Assembly: GCA_023439505.1 (NCBI GenBank)
Contig: JAEXNR010000062.1
Coordinates: forward strand, 186,001-250,000
Direction: 5' to 3'
Length of the DNA: 64,000 bases
From: Bacillota bacterium
Lineage (GTDB): Bacteria; Bacillota; Clostridia; Lachnospirales; Lachnospiraceae
Shown here piece by piece: positions 22,940-32,323 of this stretch (position 1 is the first letter of the stretch; each line of letters starts with the position of its first letter). Below the pieces are notes generated by a model. The model was not told the origin of the DNA. It did not search any database and saw only the letters and a list, made by a program, of their open reading frames with translations. A program made the translations under genes and the position numbers.

Positions 22940-25237
22940 ATGGATGAGAATAAGGAAAAGACAATCAATGAAATTGTGGATGAGATGGCAGTGATTACGG
23001 CGCCTGCTGATTTTACCGCGCCTGAAATCCTGTATCAGGAGTTGATTGACAAGATCAGAAATTACCATCCGTCAGCAGATATTTCCATGATAGAGAAGGC
23101 CTATCAGCTTGCTTATAATGCACATAAGGATCAATACCGCAAGTCCGGAGAACCTTATATTATTCATCCCCTGTGTGTTGCCAATATACTGGCAGAGCTG
23201 GAATTAGATAAAGAGAGTATTGTTGCCGGAATACTTCATGATGTGGTTGAGGATACTGTTTTGACTGTTCCTCAGATCGCGGAGAAATTTTCGGATGAAA
23301 TTGCGCTTCTGGTTGACGGGGTCACAAAGCTGACTCAGTTGAATTACTCCAAGGACAAAGTTGAGATTCAGGCTGAGAATCTTCGTAAAATGTTCTTAGC
23401 CATGGCGAAGGATATTCGTGTTATATTGATTAAGCTGGCTGACCGCCTGCATAATATGAGAACACTAAAATACATGGCTCCCGATAAACAGAAGGAAAAA
23501 GCCAGGGAAACCATGGACATCTATGCACCCATCGCCCAGCGTCTTGGTATTTCTAAGATTAAAATTGAACTGGATGATTTATCTCTCAAATACCTGGAAC
23601 CAGAGGTTTACCGGGATCTTACAGAAAAAATAGCGACTAAGAAAAGTGAACGTCAGGCATTTATTGACGGTATCGTAGAGGAAGTCAGAACCCATGTATG
23701 CGCAGCAGGAATTACAGCGAAAATAGACGGACGAATCAAACATTTTTTCAGTATTTACAAGAAGATGGTCAATCAGAACAAAACGCTGGAGCAGATTTAT
23801 GATTTGTTCGCTGTTCGTATTATTGTTGCTTCAATCAAGGATTGCTACGCAGCCCTTGGTGTTATTCATGAGATGTATAAACCGATTCCCGGGCGTTTCA
23901 AAGATTATATCGCCATGCCCAAACCTAATATGTACCAATCCCTGCATACTACGTTAATCGGACCGAAGGGGCAGCCCTTTGAGATTCAGATCAGAACCTA
24001 TGAGATGCATCGTACAGCCGAATATGGTATTGCAGCGCATTGGAAGTATAAAGAAGGACAGGACGGAAAAGGCTCTGATACAACAGCAGAAGAAGAAAAG
24101 TTAACCTGGCTGCGTCAGGTACTGGAATGGCAGCGGGATTTATCTGATAACAAAGAATTCTTAAGTTCGATTAAGAATGATTTTGACTTATTCTCTGAAA
24201 GTGTTTACTGTTTTACACCTACCGGTGATGTAAAGAATTTACCCACCGGCTCCACACCCATTGATTTTGCCTACAGCATACATAGTGCGGTAGGAAACAA
24301 GATGGTTGGGGCCCGGGTCAACGGTAAATTGGAGCCTATTGATTATGTCATACAAAACGGTGACAGAATTGAGATTATCACCTCACAGAATTCCAAGGGA
24401 CCGAGCAGAGACTGGTTGTCCATTGTGAAGAGTACTCAGGCAAAGAATAAGATCAATCAGTGGTTTAAGACAGAACTGAAAGATGACAATATCGTCAGAG
24501 GCAAGGAATTGTTAACCGGTTATTGCAAAGCCAAGGGGATCACCCAGAGTGATCTTTTAAAAACCGAATTTATGAATGTGGTAATGCATAAGTATGGTTT
24601 TAGGGACTGGGAATCCGTTCTTGCGGCTGTGGGTCACGGAGGATTAAAGGAAGGCCAGATTGTTAATAAGCTTCTGGAGGAATATAAGAAAAAGTATAAA
24701 AAAGAGATCACAGATGATAAAGTTCTGGAGAATATTACGGAGGTAAGAGAAAGTAAATTACCCCAGAAGAAATCCAAGAGCGGAATCGTCGTAGAAGGCA
24801 TTCATGATGTGGCTGTCAGGTTCACCAAATGCTGCAGTCCGGTGCCCGGAGATGAAATTGTCGGATTTGTAACCAGGGGCAGAGGTGTATCCATACACAG
24901 GACGGATTGCATCAATATCATTAATCTCCCTGAGGAAGACAGAGTCAGACTGATTGATGCTGAGTGGAGTGTGACGGATGGGAAGGAAGCGTCCGGTAAT
25001 TACAGCGCTGAAATAAAAATCTTTGCCAATAACCGGACGGGAGTCCTGGTTGATATCTCCAAGGCATTCACAGAGAATAAAATTGATGTTACTTCAATGA
25101 ATGTACGAACCAGCAAGCAGGGTACAGCCACCATCAGTGTTGGGTTTGACATTAATGGAGTAAACCAGTTAAATGAGATTATAGCCAAACTTCGTAATGT
25201 GGAAAGTGTACTGGATATTGAAAGAACAGCAGGCTGA
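22940..25237 (+). CDS. relA: bifunctional (p)ppGpp synthetase/hydrolase
   Basis: A 765-residue long RelA/SpoT homolog. The domains in order are: an HD hydrolase with HPLCVANIL and AGILHDVVEDT (about residues 60-180), a synthetase with GRFKDYIAMPKPNMYQSLH (about 230-370), TGS (about 390-455, VYCFTPTGDVKNLPTGSTPIDFAY), the conserved-cysteine region KCCSPVPGDEIVG, and a C-terminal ACT domain. Both catalytic halves look intact, so it should make and degrade the stringent-response alarmone. It follows apt, and the MBL hydrolase gene follows at 54 bp. Confidence 0.95.
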   Translation: MDENKEKTINEIVDEMAVITAPADFTAPEILYQELIDKIRNYHPSADISMIEKAYQLAYNAHKDQYRKSGEPYIIHPLCVANILAELELDKESIVAGILHDVVEDTVLTVPQIAEKFSDEIALLVDGVTKLTQLNYSKDKVEIQAENLRKMFLAMAKDIRVILIKLADRLHNMRTLKYMAPDKQKEKARETMDIYAPIAQRLGISKIKIELDDLSLKYLEPEVYRDLTEKIATKKSERQAFIDGIVEEVRTHVCAAGITAKIDGRIKHFFSIYKKMVNQNKTLEQIYDLFAVRIIVASIKDCYAALGVIHEMYKPIPGRFKDYIAMPKPNMYQSLHTTLIGPKGQPFEIQIRTYEMHRTAEYGIAAHWKYKEGQDGKGSDTTAEEEKLTWLRQVLEWQRDLSDNKEFLSSIKNDFDLFSESVYCFTPTGDVKNLPTGSTPIDFAYSIHSAVGNKMVGARVNGKLEPIDYVIQNGDRIEIITSQNSKGPSRDWLSIVKSTQAKNKINQWFKTELKDDNIVRGKELLTGYCKAKGITQSDLLKTEFMNVVMHKYGFRDWESVLAAVGHGGLKEGQIVNKLLEEYKKKYKKEITDDKVLENITEVRESKLPQKKSKSGIVVEGIHDVAVRFTKCCSPVPGDEIVGFVTRGRGVSIHRTDCINIINLPEEDRVRLIDAEWSVTDGKEASGNYSAEIKIFANNRTGVLVDISKAFTENKIDVTSMNVRTSKQGTATISVGFDINGVNQLNEIIAKLRNVESVLDIERTAG

Positions 25238-25291
25238 CAGACTTCTTTCAACCTGAGTCAGACGCCCTAAAGGCGAGGGAAGGAGTTTACT

Positions 25292-25924
25292 ATGTGTGAG
25301 TTTATGATGAGATGTTATGTTCTTGGTATGGTACAGACCAACTGTTATTTCGTATGGAATTCGCTGACAAAGGATGCAATTGTGATTGATCCGGCAGATG
25401 ATGTGGAAAGAATTGAACAATATTTAAAGGAAAATGGCCTGGTGTGTAAGGGAATCCTTCTCACACATGGTCATTTTGATCATATGATGGCGGCAAGAGA
25501 GCTTGCAGATAGAACCGGTGCGAAACTATATGCCCATGCACAGGAAGAGGCGCTGCTAAAGGACCCGAAGTTAAATGTTTCTGCTCAGGTTGATAGAGAG
25601 GTCAGCTTAAGTCCTGATCTCCTGATTTGTGATCAGGAGATTCTTCCATTAATTGGTATGGAATTTACGGTACTTCATACCCCCGGGCATACCGGCGGTG
25701 GTGTCTGCTATTACCTGAAGAAGGAAGGGATAGTATTCAGCGGAGATACCCTGTTTTTCCGGAGTATCGGGCGTACGGATCTTCCAACGGGAGATGGCAG
25801 AACCTTGATAGAATCAATTAAAAATAAGCTGATGATATTGGAGGATCAGGTAAAGGTATTTCCGGGACACGGAGAATCCACAACCATCGGATATGAAAGA
25901 ATGAATAATTATTATCTGAGCTAA
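25292..25924 (+). CDS. MBL-fold metallo-hydrolase (glyoxalase II-like)
   Basis: A 210-residue metallo-beta-lactamase-fold hydrolase with the zinc motif His59, His61, Asp63, His64 in THGHFDHM. Further ligands are the histidine in LHTPGHTGG, the aspartate in FSGDTLF and the histidine in FPGHGEST. It belongs to the short glyoxalase II-like group; its substrate in these bacteria is not established. It lies between the (p)ppGpp enzyme and HemZ, an order I recognise from other Clostridia. The ATG follows GAAGGAG. Confidence 0.9.
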   Translation: MCEFMMRCYVLGMVQTNCYFVWNSLTKDAIVIDPADDVERIEQYLKENGLVCKGILLTHGHFDHMMAARELADRTGAKLYAHAQEEALLKDPKLNVSAQVDREVSLSPDLLICDQEILPLIGMEFTVLHTPGHTGGGVCYYLKKEGIVFSGDTLFFRSIGRTDLPTGDGRTLIESIKNKLMILEDQVKVFPGHGESTTIGYERMNNYYLS

Positions 25925-25962
25925 TCAAAGGGTTGGTTTGGAGCATTGGGAGCACAGAGAGA

Positions 25963-27459
25963 ATGGAGATCATCCTAACCAATAAAATATATGAGAATGA
26001 TGTCTATGCCCTGGTAAAAGCGTTTTACCCGGGGGATAACATTAAGGTCTCAGAGATGAATCATTTGCAGAGTGATGCCATAGAGGAGCCTATGGAGAGT
26101 GGGAAGGGGTCTGAGATTGACAGAATTGTTATCAATTTTCAGGAGGATAGTGTCAGATTGCAGCTTTTCTTGCAACAGGGCAATCATCAGGTACAATCCC
26201 GTGATATGAATCTGGATCTCCTTGGGAAAAGCCGGTATAAGAATTCCTTGAAGCGATTCTTATATCAGGTGCTATCACAAGTCACCCATAAAGAATTGCC
26301 ATGGGGTATACTGACGGGAATTCGTCCTACAAAACTGGTATATGAGATGCTGGAAAAATCCATGGAGGAAGAACAAATCCATGCTTTTATGAGGGACGAG
26401 TATTTATGCTCAGAGGATAAAATAAATCTTAGCTTAAAGATTGCCAGGCGTGAATTACAATTATTAGAGGAGATGGATTATCGGGAGGGGTACAGTCTTT
26501 ACATTGGAATTCCTTTTTGCCCCAGCACCTGTCTTTATTGTTCCTTTACATCCTACTCCGCATCAAAATATGCGAATCTGATCCAGACTTATCTGAATGC
26601 GCTGGAGAAAGAAATTGAGTTCGGAGCTGCCTGTTTTCCTGGAAAGAAGCTTACCAGCGTGTACTTTGGAGGTGGAACTCCAACCACATTATCAGCTTCC
26701 CAGTTGGATCGTTTGCTTGGGTTGGTCAGGGAGAAGTTTGATTTTACTCAGGTCAGAGAATTCTGTGTAGAGGCGGGGCGTCCGGACAGCATTACGAGGG
26801 ACAAGCTGCTGGTACTGAAAAAATGGGGTGTTACCCGCATCTCCATCAATCCCCAGAGTATGCAGCAAAGGACACTGGATTTGATTGGGAGAAAGCACAC
26901 AATAGAACAGGTGAAAGAGGCTGTTGCGATGGCAAGGGAGACCGGACATCAAAATATCAACATGGATATTATCATTGGCCTTCCCGGGGAAGATTTATCT
27001 GATGTTGAACGGACACTGTCTGAAATAGAAGTTTTGGATCCGGAGAGTCTGACCGTTCATACCCTGGCCTTAAAAAGAGCTGCCAGATTAAATTTGGAGA
27101 AGGAACATTACGAGGAAGTTATGACCGCCGATGTGACCGGAATGTTACAGGCGACGAACCGTTATGCAAAGGAACATCAGTATCTTCCGTATTATCTTTA
27201 CCGGCAAAAGAACATGGCAGATAATCTGGAGAATATCGGTTATGCTAAGTTCGGACAGGAAGGAATATATAATATTCTGATTATGGAAGAGAAGCAGACG
27301 ATCCTTGCTCTGGGTGCAGGTGGCATGTCAAAGTTTGTTTTCCCGGAGGAAAACCGTATTGAGCGGGTGGACAATGTGAAAAGCGTAACGGACTATATCA
27401 GCAGAATTGATGAAATGATACAAAAGAAACGAGCGTTTCTGAGCCGGAATCAAGTGTGA
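25963..27459 (+). CDS. hemZ: coproporphyrinogen dehydrogenase-like radical SAM protein HemZ
   Basis: A 498-residue HemN-like radical SAM enzyme. The cluster motif CPSTCLYC is followed by YFGGGTPTTLS and GLPGED, as in the oxygen-independent coproporphyrinogen oxidase family. The roughly 165-residue N-terminal extension before the radical SAM core (with LPWGILTGIRPTKL) is the mark of the HemZ subgroup. True heme synthesis activity of HemZ proteins is uncertain, and no other heme gene is nearby. The ATG at 25963 was chosen over a GTG at 25933 because MEIILTNKIYEND is the usual start of the protein. Confidence 0.88.
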   Translation: MEIILTNKIYENDVYALVKAFYPGDNIKVSEMNHLQSDAIEEPMESGKGSEIDRIVINFQEDSVRLQLFLQQGNHQVQSRDMNLDLLGKSRYKNSLKRFLYQVLSQVTHKELPWGILTGIRPTKLVYEMLEKSMEEEQIHAFMRDEYLCSEDKINLSLKIARRELQLLEEMDYREGYSLYIGIPFCPSTCLYCSFTSYSASKYANLIQTYLNALEKEIEFGAACFPGKKLTSVYFGGGTPTTLSASQLDRLLGLVREKFDFTQVREFCVEAGRPDSITRDKLLVLKKWGVTRISINPQSMQQRTLDLIGRKHTIEQVKEAVAMARETGHQNINMDIIIGLPGEDLSDVERTLSEIEVLDPESLTVHTLALKRAARLNLEKEHYEEVMTADVTGMLQATNRYAKEHQYLPYYLYRQKNMADNLENIGYAKFGQEGIYNILIMEEKQTILALGAGGMSKFVFPEENRIERVDNVKSVTDYISRIDEMIQKKRAFLSRNQV

Positions 27460-27620
27460 TGAAAATGCGTTGTAGGTACCCTGTTTGGAAATGTGAAGTT
27501 TTATTGAGATACCGGGAAAATAAGTTCTTGTTAAATAATGGAGCTGTAAATAATTGTTTCATGAAATGGATTGTAAAAATAGATAGATGATCAGATGCCG
27601 ATCGCGTTAGGAGGATTATC

Positions 27621-28868
27621 ATGATAACACAAAGACCGAAGGGAACACAGGACTGGTACGGAGATACCATGTATAAGCGTACCATAATTGAGGGTATTGC
27701 AAGAAAGTTATGTTCGTCATACCACATGAAGGAGATTATTACCCCTGCCTTCGAACATACCATTCTGTTTCAAAGAGGAGTAGGAGAGACAACGGATGTT
27801 GTGCAAAAGGAAATGTATACCTTTGATGATAAGGGGAACAGGAGTATTACATTAAAACCGGAAGGAACCGCCGGTGCGGTAAGGGCGTATCTGGAGAACA
27901 GCCTTTATGCGGAGAGTCAGCCAACCAAGCTCTTTTATATGACCCAGGCATTTCGCTATGAGAATCCCCAGAGCGGCAGACTTCGCCAGCATCATCAGTT
28001 TGGAATTGAATTTTTAGGTTCTGCCAGCCCGCTGGCAGAGGTGGAGCTGATTTCTCTTCTGATGGATTTTATGAGAGAACTGAGAATGAAGGGTGCTAAG
28101 CTTCACATTAACAGCATCGGATGCAAGAATTGCAGAAAGATCTATAATGAGGCTTTACTGGAATATTTAAAGCAGCATGAAGATAAGCTATGCCCTACCT
28201 GCCGCGAAAGAATGGTTAAAAATCCGTTGAGAGTTATTGACTGTAAAGTACCTTCCTGTAAGGTTATTGTGAAAGACGCGCCCAGAACAATTGAATATTT
28301 GGATGAGGAATGCAGCAATCATTTTGAAGAGCTGAAACGTCTGCTGACAGAATTGGAAATTCCATATGAGGTCGATACCGGGATTGTCAGAGGATTAGAT
28401 TATTACACCAAAACCGTATTTGAATTTGTAAATTCGGAGGGATTTACCTTGTGCGGCGGAGGAAGGTATGACAATCTGATTCATGAGATTGACGAAAAGC
28501 AGGATATACCGGCCGTAGGTTTTGGCTTTGGTATTGAACGTATCATTAATGAATTGGATGCCGAAGGAGTAGAACTTGCCAAAGAACCTGCGGTTGAATT
28601 GTATGTAGGTATTCTGGGGAAGGAAGCAAAAGCGGCCGCGTATAAAATTGTTCAGAAGATCAGAAGTAAAGGTATTATTGCAGAGACAGATTATATGGAG
28701 CGAAGCGTAAAAGCTCAGATGAAATATGCCAATAAGATTGGAGCAAAGAAAACGTTAATTATCGGAGCTGATGAATTAGCGAATAATAAAGCGAACTTAA
28801 AGAATATGGAGACAGGAGAACAAACGGAAGTTTCCCTGGATATGATTACAGAACTGTTTCTTTCCTGA
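27621..28868 (+). CDS. hisS: histidyl-tRNA synthetase
   Basis: A 415-residue class II aminoacyl-tRNA synthetase. Motif 1 lies around EIITPAFEHTILFQRGVGE, motif 2 is FRYENPQSGRLRQHHQFG, the histidine-binding signature is RGLDYYTKTVFEF, and motif 3 is GFGFGIER. A C-terminal anticodon-binding domain follows (about residues 320-415). Normal length. The ATG follows TAGGAGG. No T-box leader was recognised in the 160 bases between hemZ and this gene. A strong terminator follows. Confidence 0.96.
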   Translation: MITQRPKGTQDWYGDTMYKRTIIEGIARKLCSSYHMKEIITPAFEHTILFQRGVGETTDVVQKEMYTFDDKGNRSITLKPEGTAGAVRAYLENSLYAESQPTKLFYMTQAFRYENPQSGRLRQHHQFGIEFLGSASPLAEVELISLLMDFMRELRMKGAKLHINSIGCKNCRKIYNEALLEYLKQHEDKLCPTCRERMVKNPLRVIDCKVPSCKVIVKDAPRTIEYLDEECSNHFEELKRLLTELEIPYEVDTGIVRGLDYYTKTVFEFVNSEGFTLCGGGRYDNLIHEIDEKQDIPAVGFGFGIERIINELDAEGVELAKEPAVELYVGILGKEAKAAAYKIVQKIRSKGIIAETDYMERSVKAQMKYANKIGAKKTLIIGADELANNKANLKNMETGEQTEVSLDMITELFLS

Positions 28869-28890
28869 TGTAATCACCTGAAATTAATTG

Positions 28891-28945
28891 CATCCCAATG
28901 TATCCCATTTTGAAATCAGAATGGAATACATTGGGATGTTTTTGT
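28891..28945 (+). terminator. terminator of hisS
   Basis: A 19-base arm (28891-28909) is complementary at 18 positions to 28920-28938, followed by TTTTTG. It ends the recJ-to-hisS housekeeping run. Confidence 0.9.
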
Positions 28946-28987
28946 TTTCGAGTAAAATCTATAAAATAATACCTAATAAGATAAATA

Positions 28988-29017
28988 TTGACAAAATTTT
29001 CACGTCTATTATATAAT
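28988..29017 (+). promoter_or_regulatory. sigma-A promoter of the chemosensory cluster
   Basis: TTGACA (28988-28993), an 18-bp spacer and TATAAT (29012-29017), 90 bp before cheY. This is a consensus sigma-A promoter, not a sigma-D flagellar-type promoter. Confidence 0.85.
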
Positions 29018-29107
29018 GTGTTTAGCGTGAGATATTAAGATTTTTGATTGTAAATAAGGTACCTTGAACTGTATTGATAAAACGAGATTAAGGAGTGTAC
29101 TAATGAA

Positions 29108-29476
29108 ATGGGAAAAGTTTTAATAGTTGATGATGCGGCTTTTATCAGACTGACAATACGAACAATATTGGAGAAAAACGGGTTTGAAGTTGTCGGAGAG
29201 GCAGAAACAGGGGAACAAGGTATAAAAAAATATATGGAGACAAAACCTGATATTGTCACTATGGATATTACTATGCCGGTGATGACCGGAATTGAAGCAT
29301 TAAAAAAAATCAGAGAATATGATCAAAAGGCAAAGATTATTATGCTGTCTGCTATGGGACAGGAATCTATGGTGAAAGAAGCGATCACCTGTGGAGCGAT
29401 CAACTTTATTGTAAAGCCCTTTAAAGAAGACCACTTAGTTAGTACTTTGACCAAGGTAATGGCAATGCGTAACTGA
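29108..29476 (+). CDS. cheY: chemotaxis response regulator CheY
   Basis: A 122-residue single receiver domain. The phosphoacceptor is Asp53 in TMDITMP, the acidic pair is Asp8/Asp9 in IVDDAA, the switch serine lies in MLSAMG and the conserved lysine in VKPF. It would be phosphorylated by CheA and control a motor or other output. Its ATG (29108) lies 12 bases after AGGAG, while a six-codon frame (MKWEKF) beginning at 29103 has better spacing and overlaps the start. A terminator separates it from cheR. Confidence 0.92.
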   Translation: MGKVLIVDDAAFIRLTIRTILEKNGFEVVGEAETGEQGIKKYMETKPDIVTMDITMPVMTGIEALKKIREYDQKAKIIMLSAMGQESMVKEAITCGAINFIVKPFKEDHLVSTLTKVMAMRN

Positions 29477-29515
29477 GAAAGAAGATTTCATTATAAATTA
29501 ATTACGGTATATGAT

Positions 29516-29557
29516 AAGTTGTTCCCTGTGAAGTCTGATGATAAATCTTCAGGAACA
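29516..29557 (+). terminator. terminator/attenuator between cheY and cheR
   Basis: AAGTTGTTCC with GAAG (29516-29534) pairs with CTTC and GGAACAACTT (29537-29551), followed by TATTTT. cheR starts 24 bases later, so the hairpin would make cheY mRNA more abundant than the rest of the cluster. Confidence 0.75.
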
Positions 29558-29580
29558 ACTTATTTTCATGGGAGATTTTG

Positions 29581-30396
29581 ATGATAACGATTACGACGAA
29601 AGAGTTTAAAGAATTATCGGCTTATATTAAAGAGAATTACGGTATTAATTTAAAAGATGAGAAGAAAACCCTGCTCATGGGACGGTTACAAAGCGTTCTA
29701 ATTGAGCATGGCTTCTCGGATTTTTCTGAGTACTGTAATTATATTCAAGCGGATAAAACCGGCGAGGCAATTACAACGCTGATCAATAAAATTACGACAA
29801 ACCACACTTTTTTTATGAGAGAGTCGGATCATTTTCTTTATTTTCGTGATATTGTACTCCCGTATCTGGAACGTACTGTGAAAAGCAGGGACTTAAGAAT
29901 ATGGAGTGCAGGGTGTTCATCAGGGGAAGAACCTTATACGCTGGCGATGATCCTAGATGAATTTTTTGGAAATGAGAAAGTAAAGTGGGATTCAAAAGTA
30001 TTGGCTACGGATATCTCGAGTCATGTACTTTCAGAGGCTGTTGATGGGATTTACGCAAATGAAGAAATCAGTACGCTGCCAACCCTCTGGAAGTTGAATT
30101 ATTTTAAGAAACTCGATGCTGAAAAATATACGCTGACAGATAAAATTAAGAAAGAGGTAATCTTTCGAAAATTTAATCTGATGGAGGAGGTATTCCCTTT
30201 CCGAAAGAAATTCCAGGTTATTTTCTGCAGGAACGTCATGATATACTTTGATACACAGACTAAAAATGAATTGGTAAAGAGATTCTATCAAAACCTGGAA
30301 CCTGGGGGCTATTTATTTATTGGGCATTCTGAATCATTGAACAGGGAAGAAAATGGATTGAAATATATTAAACCGGCGATTTACAGAAAAGAATAA
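29581..30396 (+). CDS. cheR: chemotaxis protein methyltransferase CheR
   Basis: A 271-residue SAM-dependent methyltransferase that methylates glutamates of MCPs. The N-terminal CheR_N helical domain (about residues 1-75, including ITTNHTFFMRE) is followed by the SAM-binding motif WSAGCSSGEEPYTLA and CRNVMIYFD. The C-terminal SESLNR is typical. The ATG at 29581 comes after GGGAG; a TTG just upstream is unnecessary. Length is normal. Confidence 0.93.
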   Translation: MITITTKEFKELSAYIKENYGINLKDEKKTLLMGRLQSVLIEHGFSDFSEYCNYIQADKTGEAITTLINKITTNHTFFMRESDHFLYFRDIVLPYLERTVKSRDLRIWSAGCSSGEEPYTLAMILDEFFGNEKVKWDSKVLATDISSHVLSEAVDGIYANEEISTLPTLWKLNYFKKLDAEKYTLTDKIKKEVIFRKFNLMEEVFPFRKKFQVIFCRNVMIYFDTQTKNELVKRFYQNLEPGGYLFIGHSESLNREENGLKYIKPAIYRKE

Positions 30397-30448
30397 TAAC
30401 AACGACCTGGTATGGTAAAATCAAAGAGAGTTACAGGATGGGGGAAAT

Positions 30449-31471
30449 ATGGAAGTAAACAAAAAAATCAGAGTTCTGGTTGTAGATGATAGTATACTAT
30501 TTCGAGAGGTACTTTCAAAAGGAATCTCCTCAGATTTCAATATAGATGTTGTTGCTGTTGCGGCGGACCCTTATGATGCAAGTGAAAAAATCATGAAATA
30601 TAAACCGGATGTTATGACTTGTGATGTGGAGATGCCTAAAATGAACGGAATTGAGTTTGTACGTAAATTAATGCCTCAGTATCCTATGCCTATTATTGTT
30701 GTCAGTAATGTCAGTGGTGTGGTTTTTGACGCAATGAATGCCGGTGCAGTTGATTTTGTTGCAAAACCTGATCTGAAATCAGTGAATAATGTTGAAAAAT
30801 TTATCAATGAACTAATTATTAAGATAAAAATTGCAGCCAATGCGAAAATAATTCGTTGTAAGGGGAACGATGCGCCCGGTATTGAAAGCAGGGCAGAAAG
30901 GTTTAAAGACCATCTGATAGCAATAGGTGCGTCCACAGGCGGGACGGAGGCGATTCATAAAATTATTAAGTCTTTGCCGTCCAACATTCCGGGTATTGTA
31001 ATTGTACAGCATATTCCACCGGATTTTTCGAGAATGTTTGCAGAACGACTAAATAACTCCACGAAGCTTGAAGTAAGGGAGGCAAAGACCGGCGACTATA
31101 CCGAAGTGGGAAGCGTTTTAATAGCCCCGGGAGATCAACATATGAAAATCAAGAAAATAGGGGATCGGTACAGGGTAGAATGTTTTCACGGGGAGAAAGT
31201 GAACGGTCATTGTCCTTCCGTTGACGTATTATTCGAGTCGGTGGCTAAGGAGGCCGGAAATAGAGCATTGGGTTTAATTCTCACGGGTATGGGATATGAT
31301 GGTGCTAAGGGGCTGTTGGCGATGCGGCGAAAAGGGGCCAGGACCATCGGGCAGGATGAAGCCTCTTCTGTTGTATACGGAATGCCCAAGGTTGCTTATA
31401 ATATCGGGGCAGTCGAAAAACAGGTTCCCCTTGAGTATATTGCCGCCGGTATCTGTAATCTATTGAAATAA
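30449..31471 (+). CDS. cheB: chemotaxis methylesterase/glutamine deamidase CheB
   Basis: A 340-residue two-domain protein. The N-terminal receiver has Asp59 in TCDVEMPKMNG. The C-terminal methylesterase has the catalytic serine in GASTGGTEA, the histidine in VQHIPPDFS and the aspartate in TGMGYDGAKG. It removes MCP methyl groups when phosphorylated by CheA and works against CheR, 52 bp upstream. The ATG follows ATGGGGGAA. A hairpin terminator follows. Confidence 0.94.
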   Translation: MEVNKKIRVLVVDDSILFREVLSKGISSDFNIDVVAVAADPYDASEKIMKYKPDVMTCDVEMPKMNGIEFVRKLMPQYPMPIIVVSNVSGVVFDAMNAGAVDFVAKPDLKSVNNVEKFINELIIKIKIAANAKIIRCKGNDAPGIESRAERFKDHLIAIGASTGGTEAIHKIIKSLPSNIPGIVIVQHIPPDFSRMFAERLNNSTKLEVREAKTGDYTEVGSVLIAPGDQHMKIKKIGDRYRVECFHGEKVNGHCPSVDVLFESVAKEAGNRALGLILTGMGYDGAKGLLAMRRKGARTIGQDEASSVVYGMPKVAYNIGAVEKQVPLEYIAAGICNLLK

Positions 31472-31500
31472 AACTTTGATTAAATTGAACATATAGAAAC

Positions 31501-31565
31501 GAAAAGCTGTTTATGATAATGCGGTGCAGGGTTAGGATCGCGTCTGTCAGATACAGCTTTTCTTA
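31501..31565 (+). terminator. terminator after cheB
   Basis: GAAAAGCTGT (31501-31510) pairs with ACAGCTTTTC (31553-31562) across a 42-base loop and is followed by TT. The loop is long and the T-run short, so efficiency may be modest. Confidence 0.5.
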
Positions 31566-31626
31566 AATGGCAAGAAAATCCTATTGTTTCGCAAAAATTT
31601 ACTAAAGATTCCATAATCGACAAGGA

Positions 31627-31655
31627 TTGACATTTTTAGCCATTGTTAGTATACT
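31627..31655 (+). promoter_or_regulatory. promoter of the TetR regulator and cheA
   Basis: TTGACA (31627-31632), a 17-bp spacer and TATACT (31650-31655), 34 bp before the TetR start. This gives the second half of the che cluster its own promoter. Confidence 0.8.
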
Positions 31656-31689
31656 GTATGTAAACGATCACTACGGCAGGAGTTAAAAT

Positions 31690-32298
31690 ATGGAAAGTTT
31701 ATTACACAGGAAAGAACAGTTAGTAATTACGGCAGTGGATATTATAAATGAACTAGGCATCCAGGGATTGTCGACGAGAGAGATTGCCAGAAGGCTGGGT
31801 GTATCGGAGGCTACTCTGTTTCGTCACTTCAAAAGCAAAAATGAATTAATTGCAGCTGTGCTGGATTACTTTACTCAATTTGATGAAGATATCATTCAGA
31901 CGATTAAACTGAAACAACTACCTCCGAAAGAAGCAATCATTTTTATGGTATCCTCCTATGCGGAGTACTACGAAAATTATCCCGCCATTACTTCGATTAT
32001 GCAGTTGTTTGATGTATTGCGTTATGAAACTGAACTGACAAAGAAAATAAAAGATATCGTCAGTAAACGGACCGCACTGGTTATGGAGCTGATCAGGGAT
32101 GCGCAGAAAGCCGGTGAGATTAATCCGGCACTGGATTGTACGTGCATTACAGATATCATTACAGGATTCATCAGGGAAATCTGTCTGAATTGGAGAATTG
32201 GGAACTATGAATTTTCTTTTAGAAAGCAAATTATGGATACTTTAGAATTGGTACTAAGTTCACTGAGTATGAATGGACACGAGATGCTGCAGAATTAA
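31690..32298 (+). CDS. TetR-family transcriptional regulator
   Basis: A 202-residue regulator. The N-terminal helix-turn-helix (about residues 10-55) contains IQGLSTREIARRLGVSEATLFRHFKSKNE, here cited only by its key residues Arg-Glu-Ile-Ala, Leu-Phe-Arg-His-Phe and Lys-Asn-Glu. The C-terminal half is an all-helical ligand and dimer domain. It lies between cheB and cheA, 25 bp before cheA, under its own consensus promoter, so it is probably co-transcribed with cheA and may autoregulate. A TetR member inside a che cluster is unusual. The ligand and targets are unknown. Confidence 0.88.
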   Translation: MESLLHRKEQLVITAVDIINELGIQGLSTREIARRLGVSEATLFRHFKSKNELIAAVLDYFTQFDEDIIQTIKLKQLPPKEAIIFMVSSYAEYYENYPAITSIMQLFDVLRYETELTKKIKDIVSKRTALVMELIRDAQKAGEINPALDCTCITDIITGFIREICLNWRIGNYEFSFRKQIMDTLELVLSSLSMNGHEMLQN

Positions 32299-32323
32299 TC
32301 TTTATTTATGAAGGGGGTATTGC

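Noticed and set aside
27460..27620. T-box leader upstream of hisS
   Set aside because: I looked for the T-box consensus and a specifier stem and found neither; no terminator hairpin precedes hisS.
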